Of a DNA stretch of 22,189 bases, positions 7,324 to 15,871 are shown one piece after another. A program made the position numbers and the translations under genes. The notes under the pieces are model-generated. The model saw only the letters and a program-made list of their open reading frames with translations, searched no databases and had not been told where the DNA came from. Position 1 is the first letter of the stretch, and each line of letters opens with the position of its first letter. The DNA is from Alphaproteobacteria bacterium (lineage in GTDB: Bacteria; Pseudomonadota; Alphaproteobacteria; Rickettsiales; UBA8987): positions 1 to 22,189 of the forward strand of contig JAHFPR010000007.1 in assembly GCA_023269645.1 (NCBI GenBank), given 5' to 3'.

Positions 7324-8178
7324 CTATCCCGCCGAGGCCGCTTCTTCCACTTCCTTGAAAGTCGGCATCACATATTCCGGGATGGTTTTGCGGGCGAATT
7401 CCACCGAGATCGCGGGGGCGTTGCCCTGCACGTGCGCAAGCAGCCCCACCTTGATGCAGTTCACGAAGCGCGAACGCTCCGCAAAATATTTACTGAGGTA
7501 ATGCCCCATCGGCCCCACCATGCCGTAACTGAGCAATACACCTATGAAGGTTCCCACCAGTGCCGCGCCGATCAGCCCGCCGAGAATTTCCGGCGGCTCG
7601 GAGATGGAACCCATCGTGGTGATAACGCCGAGCACCGCCGCCACGATGCCGAGTGCCGGAAACGCATCCCCCAGCGTCACGATGGATGTCGCAATGCCCG
7701 CCTCCTCCTCGTGCACGGAATCCAGTTCCGTCGTCATCATGTCGTCAAGCTGGTAGGGGTTATCAATGCCCATCGTCATCAGGCGGATATAATCGCAGAT
7801 GAAAGTGATGGCATGATGATCATGCAGCACACCGGGAAATTTGGTGAACAGGTCGCTGGCTTCCGGGTTTTCGATATGGCTTTCAATCGCCAGCATCCCC
7901 TTGGAACGTATGAACTTGAAAAGGCTGGTCATGAACAGCAGAAGCTCCAGATAAGCCGCCTTGGAATAGGGCGTACCCGGCTTGAGCATCAGCTTTACAG
8001 ATTTTATGCATTTTTTGGCAGTTGGCCAAGGGTTCCCGACGAAAAACGAGCCGATACCCGCACCGCCGATAATCACAAATTCATTGGGCTGGATGAGTAC
8101 GGCCAGATCGCCGTGGTGCATCATGTACCCCCCGATAACGGCACCAAATACAATCACCAGCGATAGAATGGCATACAT
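7324..8178 (-). CDS. motA: Flagellar motor stator protein MotA
   Basis: A 284-aa MotA of normal length. It has two N-terminal membrane helices (MYAILSLVIVFGAVIGGYMM and LIQPNEFVIIGGAGIGSFFV), a cytoplasmic domain with the charged segment KFIRSKGMLAIESHIENPE, and two C-terminal helices. The first of these is FPALGIVAAVLGVITTMGSI. The last contains GGLIGAALVGTFIGVLLSYG, with the Pro-rich proton-channel region (SEPPEILGG) between them. MotA surrounds MotB in the stator and couples ion flow to rotor torque. It is transcribed in the same direction as the chemotaxis genes, 141 bases after the REC-PP2C gene, and motB follows. The ATG at 8178 has GAGGGG about nine bases upstream. Confidence 0.97.
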   Translation of the reverse strand: MYAILSLVIVFGAVIGGYMMHHGDLAVLIQPNEFVIIGGAGIGSFFVGNPWPTAKKCIKSVKLMLKPGTPYSKAAYLELLLFMTSLFKFIRSKGMLAIESHIENPEASDLFTKFPGVLHDHHAITFICDYIRLMTMGIDNPYQLDDMMTTELDSVHEEEAGIATSIVTLGDAFPALGIVAAVLGVITTMGSISEPPEILGGLIGAALVGTFIGVLLSYGMVGPMGHYLSKYFAERSRFVNCIKVGLLAHVQGNAPAISVEFARKTIPEYVMPTFKEVEEAASAG

Positions 8179-8253
8179 AGCTTTTTACCCCTCGGAAGGA
8201 CGTATACGCATTCCGCTTACCACCCTCGGCGCAGCCTGCCCCTCTGAAAAATG

Positions 8254-8272
8254 TTATGCCATAGATTCCTCC
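8254..8272 (-). other. Two-codon mini-ORF with strong ribosome site upstream of motA
   Basis: On the minus strand GGAGG (8268-8272) is followed five bases later by ATG-GCA-TAA (8262-8254). A Met-Ala-stop ORF with a near-ideal Shine-Dalgarno lies in the motA leader, about 75 bases before the motA start. It may be chance, a remnant, or a ribosome-stalling leader. Confidence 0.4.
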
Positions 8273-8319
8273 ACAAAACAAATACTGATTGCGCTGCAAA
8301 CCTGTTCCATTCTGTAATC

Positions 8320-9537
8320 CTACAAAAATCGGCACACCACCACCGTAAGATCATCCGCAAGCGGCATACCGTCGCGGTATTTCACGCTTTCTTCCAGCAG
8401 ATGCTTCAGGATATTCCCCGCGCTTTTCCCGCCATAGCGGGTCAGGATCATGGCCAGCATATCCTCCGGCAGGCAGACCCCATGCTTATCCGCCGTTTCC
8501 ACCAGCGCGTCGCTATAGAGCAGCAGGGTATCGCCCGCATGAAAGGGGTGGGTATTTTCCTCATAGCGTGTGCCGCGCACCGCGCCCAGCGGAACCCCTG
8601 CACAATGCAGCAGGGTGCTGTTATCCATAGCGGCACTATAGAGCACAGGAGGCAACGCGCCCGCCGAGGTACAACGCAAGGTATGCCGCTCCGTGTTGAT
8701 AACACCGTAAAACAGCGTGGCGTATTGCCCGGTATCCATCATGCCAGCAAGATAATCATTCAGGCGCGCAAGGTAGGCGGCGGGTTGATTCGCATCGTCC
8801 CCAGCCTGCTGCAACAGCATCTGCACACGGAAGGCATTGAGTGCCGCTGTCACCCCGTGCCCCACAAGATCCGCACAATACACGGCGATTTCCTCCGGTG
8901 CAATCCTGTGCATTCCCCAGAAATCACCGCCCACTTCCGAGCACGGCTCGAAATGCGCGCTTACCTCCAGCCTGTAATCCCGCCGGATTTCTTCCACCAG
9001 CGTTGCGGAAGGAAGAATCGCGTCCTGCATCTTGCGGGCGTTATAAAGCTCCTCGCTGGTACGCTTGCGATAGGCTTCCAGGCGGCGGTGGAGCATATAA
9101 CGCTCCAGATGCACCGCCGCGCGCGCCATCACCTCGTCCACGTTGAGCGGCTTGGTAACGAAATCGGATACACCCGCCTGGAAGGCCTCGGCGAGATGGC
9201 TTCTTTCCTTGCTGGAAGTCTGCATGAGGATGACCGCGTTCGCCAGCTTCGGATTGCGGCGGAACAGGCGGCAAAGCTCGAACCCGTCCATCCCCGGCAG
9301 CAGCAGATCGAGCATCACGAGATCGGGCGGATTCACGGCGGCTTTCTTCACCGCTTCCTCGGCACTTTCCGCCAGCTCGATAGCCAAAAACCCGTGCATC
9401 CGGAATATCTCCTCCACCAGGATGCGGCTGGCCTCGGAATCATCCACCACCAGAATCCGCGCATCCCAGATGCTATCCTTGCGCGATAGCTCATGCGTGT
9501 TGCCGGGCGAAATTTCCGTTACCGTTATATCCTCCAT
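8320..9537 (-). CDS. Response regulator with PP2C-type (RsbU/SpoIIE-like) Ser/Thr phosphatase output
   Basis: A 405-aa cytoplasmic protein. The receiver domain (about 27-145) has the acidic pair in ILVVDDSEASR, phospho-acceptor Asp77 in VMLDLLLPGMDG, and KPL near 155. A short coiled linker (HRRLEAYRKRTSEELYNARK) leads to a SpoIIE-type PP2C domain (about 195-405). That domain shows metal-binding Asp in CSEVGGDFWG, ADLVGHGVTAAL, and the end motif ADDLTVVVCRFL. Family knowledge: such proteins dephosphorylate a Ser on a STAS anti-anti-sigma partner when the receiver is phosphorylated. The STAS gene 9553-9855 lies 15 bases upstream and is the obvious substrate. CheA could phosphorylate the receiver (inference). 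No RsbW-type kinase gene is in the window. Confidence 0.93.
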   Translation of the reverse strand: MEDITVTEISPGNTHELSRKDSIWDARILVVDDSEASRILVEEIFRMHGFLAIELAESAEEAVKKAAVNPPDLVMLDLLLPGMDGFELCRLFRRNPKLANAVILMQTSSKERSHLAEAFQAGVSDFVTKPLNVDEVMARAAVHLERYMLHRRLEAYRKRTSEELYNARKMQDAILPSATLVEEIRRDYRLEVSAHFEPCSEVGGDFWGMHRIAPEEIAVYCADLVGHGVTAALNAFRVQMLLQQAGDDANQPAAYLARLNDYLAGMMDTGQYATLFYGVINTERHTLRCTSAGALPPVLYSAAMDNSTLLHCAGVPLGAVRGTRYEENTHPFHAGDTLLLYSDALVETADKHGVCLPEDMLAMILTRYGGKSAGNILKHLLEESVKYRDGMPLADDLTVVVCRFL

Positions 9538-9552
9538 CCTGGCAATCCCGCT

Positions 9553-9855
9553 TTATTTTATCGTGAACAGGGTCTCGAACTTGGATACCTTGAACATCTT
9601 TTCGATTTGCCCCTGCGGGTTGGCGAGAATAAGATGCACATTATGTTTCTGAGCTTCCTCCCGCGCGATGAGCAGCATCCCCAGCGCGGCGGAATCAATG
9701 GTTTCGATGCCCGCCATGTCCAGCGTCACACTCCCGATTTCACCCTCCTTGATGATCTCCACAATCACCTTGAATATACCATGATCGGCGAAGGTGAATT
9801 TGCCGGTCATGAAAAAATGGTAATCGCTTCCTGTAACGCTTTGCCGATATTGCAT
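9553..9855 (-). CDS. STAS-domain anti-sigma-factor-antagonist-like protein
   Basis: A 100-aa single STAS domain. The phosphorylation loop reads LDMAGIETIDSAALGMLLIA, with Ser55 in the canonical D-S position, so it should be controllable by a kinase/phosphatase pair. The end is NPQGQIEKMFKVSKFETLF, typical of SpoIIAA-like proteins. It lies between the soluble MCP-like gene and the REC-PP2C phosphatase gene, all on the same strand with 15-29 base gaps. It is therefore most likely the phosphatase target. AAGGA lies eight bases before the ATG. Its binding partner (anti-sigma factor, cyclase or motor part) is not encoded here. Confidence 0.92.
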   Translation of the reverse strand: MQYRQSVTGSDYHFFMTGKFTFADHGIFKVIVEIIKEGEIGSVTLDMAGIETIDSAALGMLLIAREEAQKHNVHLILANPQGQIEKMFKVSKFETLFTIK

Positions 9856-9884
9856 GGTTGGTTCCTTTATTGTGAATGGTGCAT

Positions 9885-11036
9885 CTAGAAAAGTTCTATA
9901 TCCTCATCTGCGTGGTTTGCCGCAGCCGCGTCATTGCCGGTTGCTAGCGTGGCCAGGCCGCGCTCCACGAGCCTGTCCTGATAGGCGCGGCGGAATTCGC
10001 TGAGCAGCAGCTGCGCGCTGATCGCCCCGATAACTTCATCCCGCAATGCTTCATTTGCTTCCCCGCCGCCTGCCGCCTGCGCGCCCTGCTCCACCCGCTC
10101 CAGCAACGCTTTAATCTCCTGCAGCGCACTCACCGAATTCTGGATATACTGCATACTGCGATCCTGGAACTGCATCCCCACCAGCATCCCGGAAATCACC
10201 TCCGCCGTGCGCCGCGATTCCTCCGCCGCATTTCCAAGGATCATCCCGAACTCGTCTGTTTGCCTGATCAGCACTTCCATCAATTTATCCAGTGTATCCT
10301 TCGCGGTGATGGTTTCAGTCATATCGGTGGTCGCCACTTCGCGGAGCGTTTCATAGCCGCTGCGCACACTGACCGCCACCTGCCCCACGCGCACTCCCAT
10401 TTCCTTGGAAAGCATACAGATTTCCTTGGAAACCATGCGTACCTCATCCGCCACCACGGAAAAGCCTTTGCCGGCTTCCCCGGCGCGCGCGGCCTCGATG
10501 GTGGCGTTGAGTGCCAGCAGGTTGGTCTGCTTGTTGATGCCCTGGATGCGCCCGTTGAATTTTTCGATCTCTCCGATGGCCGTCATCGCATCGTCCAGGC
10601 TATAGACCATGCGGATGGCGAGCTTCGAGATGGAAAGGATTTTCTCGATGGCATCCGTCAGTGCATGGTTAAAAAGCCCGGAAAATTCCGGCATGGTGAC
10701 TTTTTTCCCCTCAATCTCCAGCCCGTTCGCCTTTTCCACCACGGCTTTCACAGTTTCCGATTGCCGCATACCGCTGGAGGCCAGTTGCTGAAACTGGCTG
10801 TTGAGCTGTAGCGTACTTTGCTCAATGAGGGACGAGGTGGAGGAAAGTTTTTCGGTGATGACATCAATCGCCGTGGTGCTCGGCGGTATCTGCGCCAGCA
10901 GCGCACACAACAAGGCTTCCGGAGATTTGGTAAAGGCATCCAGCCCGTTATGCGCCGCGCTGTTTGCAAGCGTGATGATTTCCCCGTCATCCAGGGCTTC
11001 TTCCGGTTCGGGGATGCGTACCAGAATCGCGGTCAT
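9885..11036 (-). CDS. Soluble MCP-like signalling protein with C-terminal CheZ-like module
   Basis: A 383-aa protein with no membrane helix. Residues about 155-215 form the chemoreceptor hairpin tip: FNGRIQGINKQTNLLALNAT, IEAARAGEAGKGFSVVADEV, RMVSKE. This tip normally contacts CheA/CheW. The N-terminal 110 residues show no sensor domain I recognise. The last 100 residues carry VGMQFQDRSMQ (Asp292, Gln296), then LLLSEFRRAYQDRLVERG and the terminus DEDIELF. This end aligns without gaps to the end of the 224-aa protein at 16834-17508, a module shared by only these two genes here. It follows cheB by 41 bases. It may be a cytoplasmic receptor or adaptor, possibly acting on CheY. No clear ribosome site is seen at 11036. 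Confidence 0.88.
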   Translation of the reverse strand: MTAILVRIPEPEEALDDGEIITLANSAAHNGLDAFTKSPEALLCALLAQIPPSTTAIDVITEKLSSTSSLIEQSTLQLNSQFQQLASSGMRQSETVKAVVEKANGLEIEGKKVTMPEFSGLFNHALTDAIEKILSISKLAIRMVYSLDDAMTAIGEIEKFNGRIQGINKQTNLLALNATIEAARAGEAGKGFSVVADEVRMVSKEICMLSKEMGVRVGQVAVSVRSGYETLREVATTDMTETITAKDTLDKLMEVLIRQTDEFGMILGNAAEESRRTAEVISGMLVGMQFQDRSMQYIQNSVSALQEIKALLERVEQGAQAAGGGEANEALRDEVIGAISAQLLLSEFRRAYQDRLVERGLATLATGNDAAAANHADEDIELF

Positions 11037-11077
11037 GGTTCACAATTTTTGGTTACGTTTGCGCCCATATTACAACC

Positions 11078-12115
11078 TTAGATACATTTCTGCAATGCTT
11101 CACTCGCTATTTTAGAGAGCGGCAACTGTACGTCCACCGCACCCGCCATCCAGGCTGCTTTCGGCATCCCATACACCACGCACGTCGCTTCATCCTGCCC
11201 GATGGTGAACGCACCCGCTTTTTTCATCTGGAGCATTCCCCGCGCGCCATCCTTTCCCATGCCGGTGAGGATCGCGCCCACCGCGTTCTTTCCCGCCGCC
11301 TCCGCCACCGATTCAAACAGCACGTCCACGGAGGGCTTGTGGCCGGAAACGTGCTCGCCGTCCCCCAGCCTGCACCAGTAGGAACCGCCTGTTCTCTCAA
11401 TCCGGAGATGCAAATTCCCCGGTGCGATGTAGATGCATCCGGATTCCAGCCTGTCGCCTTCCTCCGCCTCCTTGATGCGCATATGCGCAAGCCCGTCGAG
11501 CCGTTTGGCGAAAGTTTTAGTGAACGCGCCGGGCATATGCTGGGTTATCACCACCGGGGGCGCGTCCTCCGGCAGCACAGTAACGATGTCGCGCACCGCC
11601 TCCACCCCTCCCGTCGAGGAGCCGATGGCAATGAGCGCGCCTGCCCTGAATTTTCCGGTGATTTGCAGTGCCGGAGGTTTTTCCAGCATCGGCGGGCGCG
11701 AGGGCGAGGATACTTTCGCGCGCGCGGCGGCCTTTACTTTTTCGATAAGCATAGCACCGAGTTTTCCGGCATCGAAAGTTTTGCTGTCGAGCTTTGGCAC
11801 ATAATCCACCGCACCAATTTCCAGTGCTTCGATGGTAGCGTTAGCACCACGCTGCGTCAGGGAGGAAACCATCACCACCGGCATGGGGCGCAGCGACATA
11901 ATCTTCCGCAGGAACGCAATCCCGTCCATGTTCGGCATTTCAATATCGAGCGTGATAACGTCCGGATTCAGCTTCTTGATTTTCTCGCGCGCATCGTAAG
12001 CATCCACCGCCGTAGCAATGACCTCAATATCCGGATCACTGCCCAGCAGATCGCTGAACAACGCCCGGATAAGCGCGGAGTCGTCTACTACGATAACGGT
12101 GATTTTCTTTTTCAT
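11078..12115 (-). CDS. cheB: Chemotaxis protein-glutamate methylesterase/glutaminase CheB
   Basis: A 345-aa CheB of normal architecture. The receiver domain (1-125) has the DD pair in VVVDDSALIR and phospho-acceptor Asp57 in VITLDIEMPNMDG. A linker rich in Pro/Ser/Ala follows, then the methylesterase domain (about 158-345). The catalytic triad is visible: Ser167 in AIGSSTGG, His193 in ITQHMPGAF, and Asp289 in TGMGKDGARGM. It removes methyl groups from, or deamidates, receptor Glu/Gln sites when phosphorylated by CheA. It is separated from cheD by 148 bases that contain a palindromic repeat, so it may have its own transcript or processing site. Confidence 0.98.
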   Translation of the reverse strand: MKKKITVIVVDDSALIRALFSDLLGSDPDIEVIATAVDAYDAREKIKKLNPDVITLDIEMPNMDGIAFLRKIMSLRPMPVVMVSSLTQRGANATIEALEIGAVDYVPKLDSKTFDAGKLGAMLIEKVKAAARAKVSSPSRPPMLEKPPALQITGKFRAGALIAIGSSTGGVEAVRDIVTVLPEDAPPVVITQHMPGAFTKTFAKRLDGLAHMRIKEAEEGDRLESGCIYIAPGNLHLRIERTGGSYWCRLGDGEHVSGHKPSVDVLFESVAEAAGKNAVGAILTGMGKDGARGMLQMKKAGAFTIGQDEATCVVYGMPKAAWMAGAVDVQLPLSKIASEALQKCI

Positions 12116-12144
12116 AGTTAGTGCATTTCCGTTTTAGGTATTTA

Positions 12145-12226
12145 CGTCATTCCCGCGCAGGCGGGAATCCATGTTGCAACAGGCGGGTAGGTGGATAGAT
12201 GGATTCCCGCCTGCGCGGGAATGACG
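12145..12226. repeat. Perfect inverted repeat, CGTCATTCCCGCGCAGGCGG type
   Basis: The 28-bp arms (12145-12172 and 12199-12226) are exactly complementary, with a 26-nt loop. The arm itself contains the nested palindrome CCCGCGCAGGCGGG. Elements with this sequence are widespread in proteobacterial genomes. It lies between cheD and cheB. Confidence 0.93.
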
Positions 12227-12263
12227 GTATTTTTAAAGCACTTTCTACTCAACGCTCACCACT

Positions 12264-12905
12264 TCAAAACATCTCTACCGCCGCCACCTCCTTCTTCTGG
12301 CTGAGCGAGGTCTGGTATTTCTTTTCTTCTTCCACCACGCGGAGGTCATCCTTGCGCTGGAGAATGCGCATCATGGTGCGCCCGGTATCGGGGAAATAAT
12401 GGATGCGGCGCGGCAACCCGCCGCCCACGTCCTCCGCCGCAATCCTGATGCCCTCGTTCTGCAGGAACTCCTTGACAAAGTGGATATTTTTCGTGCCGAT
12501 CATGGCGGAGTTCTTGATGACGTTCCCGCCGCCGAACATCTTGGCTTCCAGCCGCGACTTCTGCGCGCCAAGCTTCAGCATCCCGTTGATAAGCTCCTCC
12601 ATCGCGTAGGCTCCGAAGCGCGTGGAATAGCCGGGATCGCTCCTGGATTTCTTCTCCCCGCCGGGCAGTAGAATGTGATTCATCCCGCCCACATTCGCCA
12701 CCGGATCGCGCATACACACAGAAATGCACGAGCCGAGAATCGTTACCAGCATCTCCCTGGTATCAGCAGTGACATAGCAATCGCCGGTCATCAGCTTGAC
12801 CACGGTGCGCTCCAGATTCTGGTCGTAATAGCGTTTTATGCCGTCGTAATAATCGCCGGCCTGCACCTTCTCCGTATCGCTTCTGCGGGTGGGGACTTTG
12901 GTCAT
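12264..12905 (-). CDS. cheD: Chemoreceptor glutamine deamidase CheD
   Basis: A 213-aa CheD. The catalytic Cys60 is in VTILGSCISVCMRD and His77 is in GGMNHILLP. The conserved AKMFGGGNV and IGTKNIHFVKEFL segments complete the active-site fold. It deamidates receptor glutamines and in some species is bound by a CheY phosphatase. The ATG overlaps the cheR stop codon (ATGA), with AGGA seven bases upstream inside cheR, so translation is likely coupled. The C-terminal 25 residues extend beyond the core and end KKEVAAVEMF. This tail resembles the ends of two neighbouring proteins (DIELF, DVELF) and could be a docking peptide. Confidence 0.96.
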   Translation of the reverse strand: MTKVPTRRSDTEKVQAGDYYDGIKRYYDQNLERTVVKLMTGDCYVTADTREMLVTILGSCISVCMRDPVANVGGMNHILLPGGEKKSRSDPGYSTRFGAYAMEELINGMLKLGAQKSRLEAKMFGGGNVIKNSAMIGTKNIHFVKEFLQNEGIRIAAEDVGGGLPRRIHYFPDTGRTMMRILQRKDDLRVVEEEKKYQTSLSQKKEVAAVEMF

Positions 12906-13753
12906 GCGATTTTCCTGTAAACCGTTTTTCCCAGCGATTCAAAGCTATCGGAAACGCCCATCAAATTTTCCGAGTGGCCGATATAGAGCCAGCCCTGCGG
13001 TTTCAGCATTTCGGCGAATTTTGCGAACAGCCTGCGCTGCGTTTCCTTATCGAAATAGATCACCACATTGCGGCAGAAAATTACATCGAACAGCCCTTTA
13101 ACAGGCCACGGCTCCGATATAAAATTCAAATATTTGAAAGAGGATAGCGCACGAAGTTTATCTATCACCTGCACTTCATCCGCTTTCGCGCCGCCGTGAC
13201 GCACGAGGTATTTTTTCCGGTATTCCGGCGGCACGGCTTCCGCATCCTCTTTCCGGTAAATACCCTCCTGCCCCTTTTTCAGCATATTGGTATCAATATC
13301 GGTGGCGAGTATTTTGAAATCCCACCGCTCGATGTCGGGAATGGCCTCCTGCGCGGTCATCGCCATCGAATAGCACTCCATGCCGGAAGAACAGCCAGCC
13401 GACCACATCCGCACGCGCTTTCCCAGCGGCGGATGGGCGGCCAGCGGCTTCAGCACCCTGTCGCGCAGATGGGTGAAATGGTGTTCCTCGCGGAAAAATT
13501 TGGTGAGGTTGGTGGTGATGGCGTTGACGAAATCCGTGATTTCCCCTTCGCCCTCCGGCGCGGTGATGAGCTGGATATATTGCCGGAACTGCGTGAAACC
13601 CAGCGCGCGCAGCCTTCGCGCCAGCCGCGAATAGACCATGCTGCGCTTGTGCTCGGCGAGCTTGATGCCCGTCCGTTTGCCGACGATGCCCACCAGCTCG
13701 TGGAAATCCGAGTCGCTGAAATGGAATTCGCGTTCTCTCTGTTCCAGTGACAT
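12902..13753 (-). CDS. cheR: Chemoreceptor glutamate methyltransferase CheR
   Basis: A 283-aa CheR. The N-terminal helical domain (about 10-75) includes GIKLAEHKRSMVYSRLARRL. The SAM-binding domain starts with TTNLTKFFREEHHF. It continues with VRMWSAGCSSGMECYSMAM, ILATDIDTNML, DVIFCRNVVIYFDKETQRRL and LYIGHSENL. It methylates receptor Glu residues. The usual E-E-P-Y-S loop after C-S-[TS]-G reads M-E-C-Y-S here, so the first Glu and the Pro are replaced. The rest of the fold is intact and I expect it to be active. It starts two bases after the cheA stop and overlaps cheD by four bases. Confidence 0.97.
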   Translation of the reverse strand: MSLEQREREFHFSDSDFHELVGIVGKRTGIKLAEHKRSMVYSRLARRLRALGFTQFRQYIQLITAPEGEGEITDFVNAITTNLTKFFREEHHFTHLRDRVLKPLAAHPPLGKRVRMWSAGCSSGMECYSMAMTAQEAIPDIERWDFKILATDIDTNMLKKGQEGIYRKEDAEAVPPEYRKKYLVRHGGAKADEVQVIDKLRALSSFKYLNFISEPWPVKGLFDVIFCRNVVIYFDKETQRRLFAKFAEMLKPQGWLYIGHSENLMGVSDSFESLGKTVYRKIA

Positions 13754-13755
13754 AG

Positions 13756-15855
13756 CTACGCCGCCTTTACCTTCGCACCATCGGCCACGATATGCCGCAA
13801 CTGCGCGATGTCCAGGATCAGCGAAACATTTCCGTCGCCAAGAATAGTCGCACCTGAAACACCCGGCACGGGGTCGCTGTTTTCCTCAATACTTTTGATG
13901 ACCACCTGTTGCTGGCCGATGATTCTATCCACCACCAGCCCGAATTTCTTGCGCCCGCTTTCCACCAGCACCACCAGCATCCGCTCCTGCCGGCCATCAT
14001 CCGGCGTGTTGAATATCCGGTTCAGATAGAGGATGGGCAGGAACTCCCCACGCACAGCGAGCACATCGTTCCCGTCCGTCACCCGCTTGATCGCACCCGG
14101 CGGCGGACACAGGCTTTCCAGTATATTGCTGATGGGCACGATATATTGCTCCCCGCCCACGCCCACGATCATCCCGTCCAGAATGGCGAGCGTCAGCGGC
14201 AGCGATACGGAGAAAAGCAACCCCTTGCCGGGAGTGTTCACGATCTCGATCGTACCGCCGAGTTCCGCGATATTCCGGCGCACCACGTCCATGCCCACGC
14301 CGCGCCCGGAAACGGCAGTGACTTTTTCTGCCGTGGAGAATCCGGGGAGGAATACGATGTTATCAATCTCCTCCAGCGTCGGCACTGCATCCTGCTGAAT
14401 AAGCCCCCGTTCGCGCGCACGCTTCAGCACCCGCTCGCGGTCTATGCCCTTGCCGTCATCCTCGATTTCGATGGAGATTCTTCCGCCGCTGCCGTCGGCG
14501 GAAAGGCGGATAACCCCCTGCTCCGGCTTGCCCGCCGCGATGCGCTCCTGCGGAGTTTCGATGCCGTGATCCACCGAGTTGCGGATCATATGGACGAGCG
14601 GCTCGCTGAGTTGCTCGATGACGGTTTTATCAATCTCCGTGCCCTCGCCCGCCGTTTCGATGCGGATATTTTTCCCAAGCTGGCGGGAGAGATCGCGCAC
14701 GATGCGCGGCATCCGCGAGAACACGGTTTTCACCGGCTGCATCCGCACGGCCATCACAGCCTCCTGAAGCTCGCGCGTGTGGCGGGTCAAATCCTCTACG
14801 CCGTTATGGAGATGCTGGAATTGCTCCGCCGGAAGGTTCCGCGTATGGTTCACCAGCATCGCCTGGGTAATCACCAGCTCGCCCACCATGTTCACAAGCT
14901 GATCCACTTTCTCAATATCAACACGTATAGAACTGACAGGCTGTGATTTTTTCTGATTCATGTCATCCTGAGCGAAGCGAAGGATCCCCTGCGGCGGGAG
15001 ATCCTTCGCCTTTGGCTCAGGATGACACTCCGCAACCTCCTGCAACCCCTCCATCGCACCCGTAAAGATGCCGCCGAATTCATCCTCGTCGGCAAGGTCT
15101 TTCGCTTTGGGCATACAGAGTGCAGCACTTTCGGTGATGGCGAGGTCGCATTCCTCCTCCACAAACTCGAACACTTCCCTGATCGCATCATATCCCCTGT
15201 GGCTGGCGAGTTCCAGGTTCCACGAAAGATAACATTCCTCCACATCCATCTCTGCAAGAGGCGGGATACGCTCCGTGGAAATATGCGCGTTTACTTCCCC
15301 CAGCCGCTTGAGTTCTCGGACGATGAGCAGCGGTTCATTCCCGGTTTCAAACAGGCGGCGGTGCGGAAGAAAACTGATGTCGTAGAATATTTCCTCACCG
15401 CCCGGTTTGGCGTGCTTGTGCGGCGGCGCGGGCTTCGATACTTCCGTCGGCTTCGCCCCACCGCCCTGATCCTCAACCAGAGCTTTCACAGTAGCCTTGA
15501 GATCCTCGGCAAAATTATCCGGCAGCTTGACATCGTCCCGCGCGGCATAAACGAGCTGCGTGATCGCATCGAGCGATTGCAGCAGTGCCTCGATAATTTC
15601 CTCAGTGGGCTGGAGGCGTTCCTCGCGCATGGCATCAAGCAACGCCTCCACCTCATGCGTGAATTTCACAAGCTGCGTGAATCCGAACGCGCCGCCGCCT
15701 CCCTTGATGGAATGCGCGCACCGGAAAATGGCGTTGATCTCGTTGAGATCCACCTCACCCTCATGGAGCGCGAGGAGCTTTTCCTCCATCTCCTCCAGAA
15801 GCTCAGAGCATTCCGTAATGTAGGTCTCTTTGAATTGATCGAGTTCGCCCGCCAT
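13756..15855 (-). CDS. cheA: Chemotaxis histidine kinase CheA
   Basis: A 699-aa class II histidine kinase. The P1 Hpt domain (1-105) has phospho-acceptor His48 in FRCAHSIKGGGGAFGF. A P2-like domain (about 155-260) and linker follow. P3 dimerisation is SIRVDIEKVDQLVNMVGELV and nearby helices. The P4 ATPase has N box HMIRNSVDHGIE, G1 DDGKGIDRE, F box FLPGFSTAEKV and G2 SGRGVGMDVV. P5, the CheW-like domain, ends near GDGNVSLILDIAQL. It would phosphorylate the two CheY proteins, CheB and possibly the REC-PP2C protein. Residues about 277-298 are encoded by a palindromic repeat (14962-15026) read in frame within the P2-P3 linker. The start at 15855 has AGAGG five bases upstream. No separate cheW gene occurs in the window. 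Confidence 0.98.
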   Translation of the reverse strand: MAGELDQFKETYITECSELLEEMEEKLLALHEGEVDLNEINAIFRCAHSIKGGGGAFGFTQLVKFTHEVEALLDAMREERLQPTEEIIEALLQSLDAITQLVYAARDDVKLPDNFAEDLKATVKALVEDQGGGAKPTEVSKPAPPHKHAKPGGEEIFYDISFLPHRRLFETGNEPLLIVRELKRLGEVNAHISTERIPPLAEMDVEECYLSWNLELASHRGYDAIREVFEFVEEECDLAITESAALCMPKAKDLADEDEFGGIFTGAMEGLQEVAECHPEPKAKDLPPQGILRFAQDDMNQKKSQPVSSIRVDIEKVDQLVNMVGELVITQAMLVNHTRNLPAEQFQHLHNGVEDLTRHTRELQEAVMAVRMQPVKTVFSRMPRIVRDLSRQLGKNIRIETAGEGTEIDKTVIEQLSEPLVHMIRNSVDHGIETPQERIAAGKPEQGVIRLSADGSGGRISIEIEDDGKGIDRERVLKRARERGLIQQDAVPTLEEIDNIVFLPGFSTAEKVTAVSGRGVGMDVVRRNIAELGGTIEIVNTPGKGLLFSVSLPLTLAILDGMIVGVGGEQYIVPISNILESLCPPPGAIKRVTDGNDVLAVRGEFLPILYLNRIFNTPDDGRQERMLVVLVESGRKKFGLVVDRIIGQQQVVIKSIEENSDPVPGVSGATILGDGNVSLILDIAQLRHIVADGAKVKAA
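14962..15026. repeat. Palindromic repeat, GTCATCCTGA family, copy 3, in frame inside cheA
   Basis: The left arm starts GTCATCCTGAGCGAAGCGAA and the right arm ends GGCTCAGGATGAC, with a few mismatches. On the cheA strand it is translated as CHPEPKAKDLPPQGILRFAQ followed by DD, a hydrophilic insert between the P2-like region and P3. The frame is preserved. Confidence 0.95.
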
Positions 15856-15871
15856 TTTCCCCTCTTGCGAA

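Noticed and set aside
8240..8262. Sigma54 promoter for motA (TGGCATAACATTTTT)
   Set aside because: The -24 part is close but the invariant GC at -12 is missing.
8251..9489. 412-codon plus-strand open frame opposite the REC-PP2C gene
   Set aside because: Shadow frame caused by high GC codon use; the minus-strand protein has all catalytic motifs.
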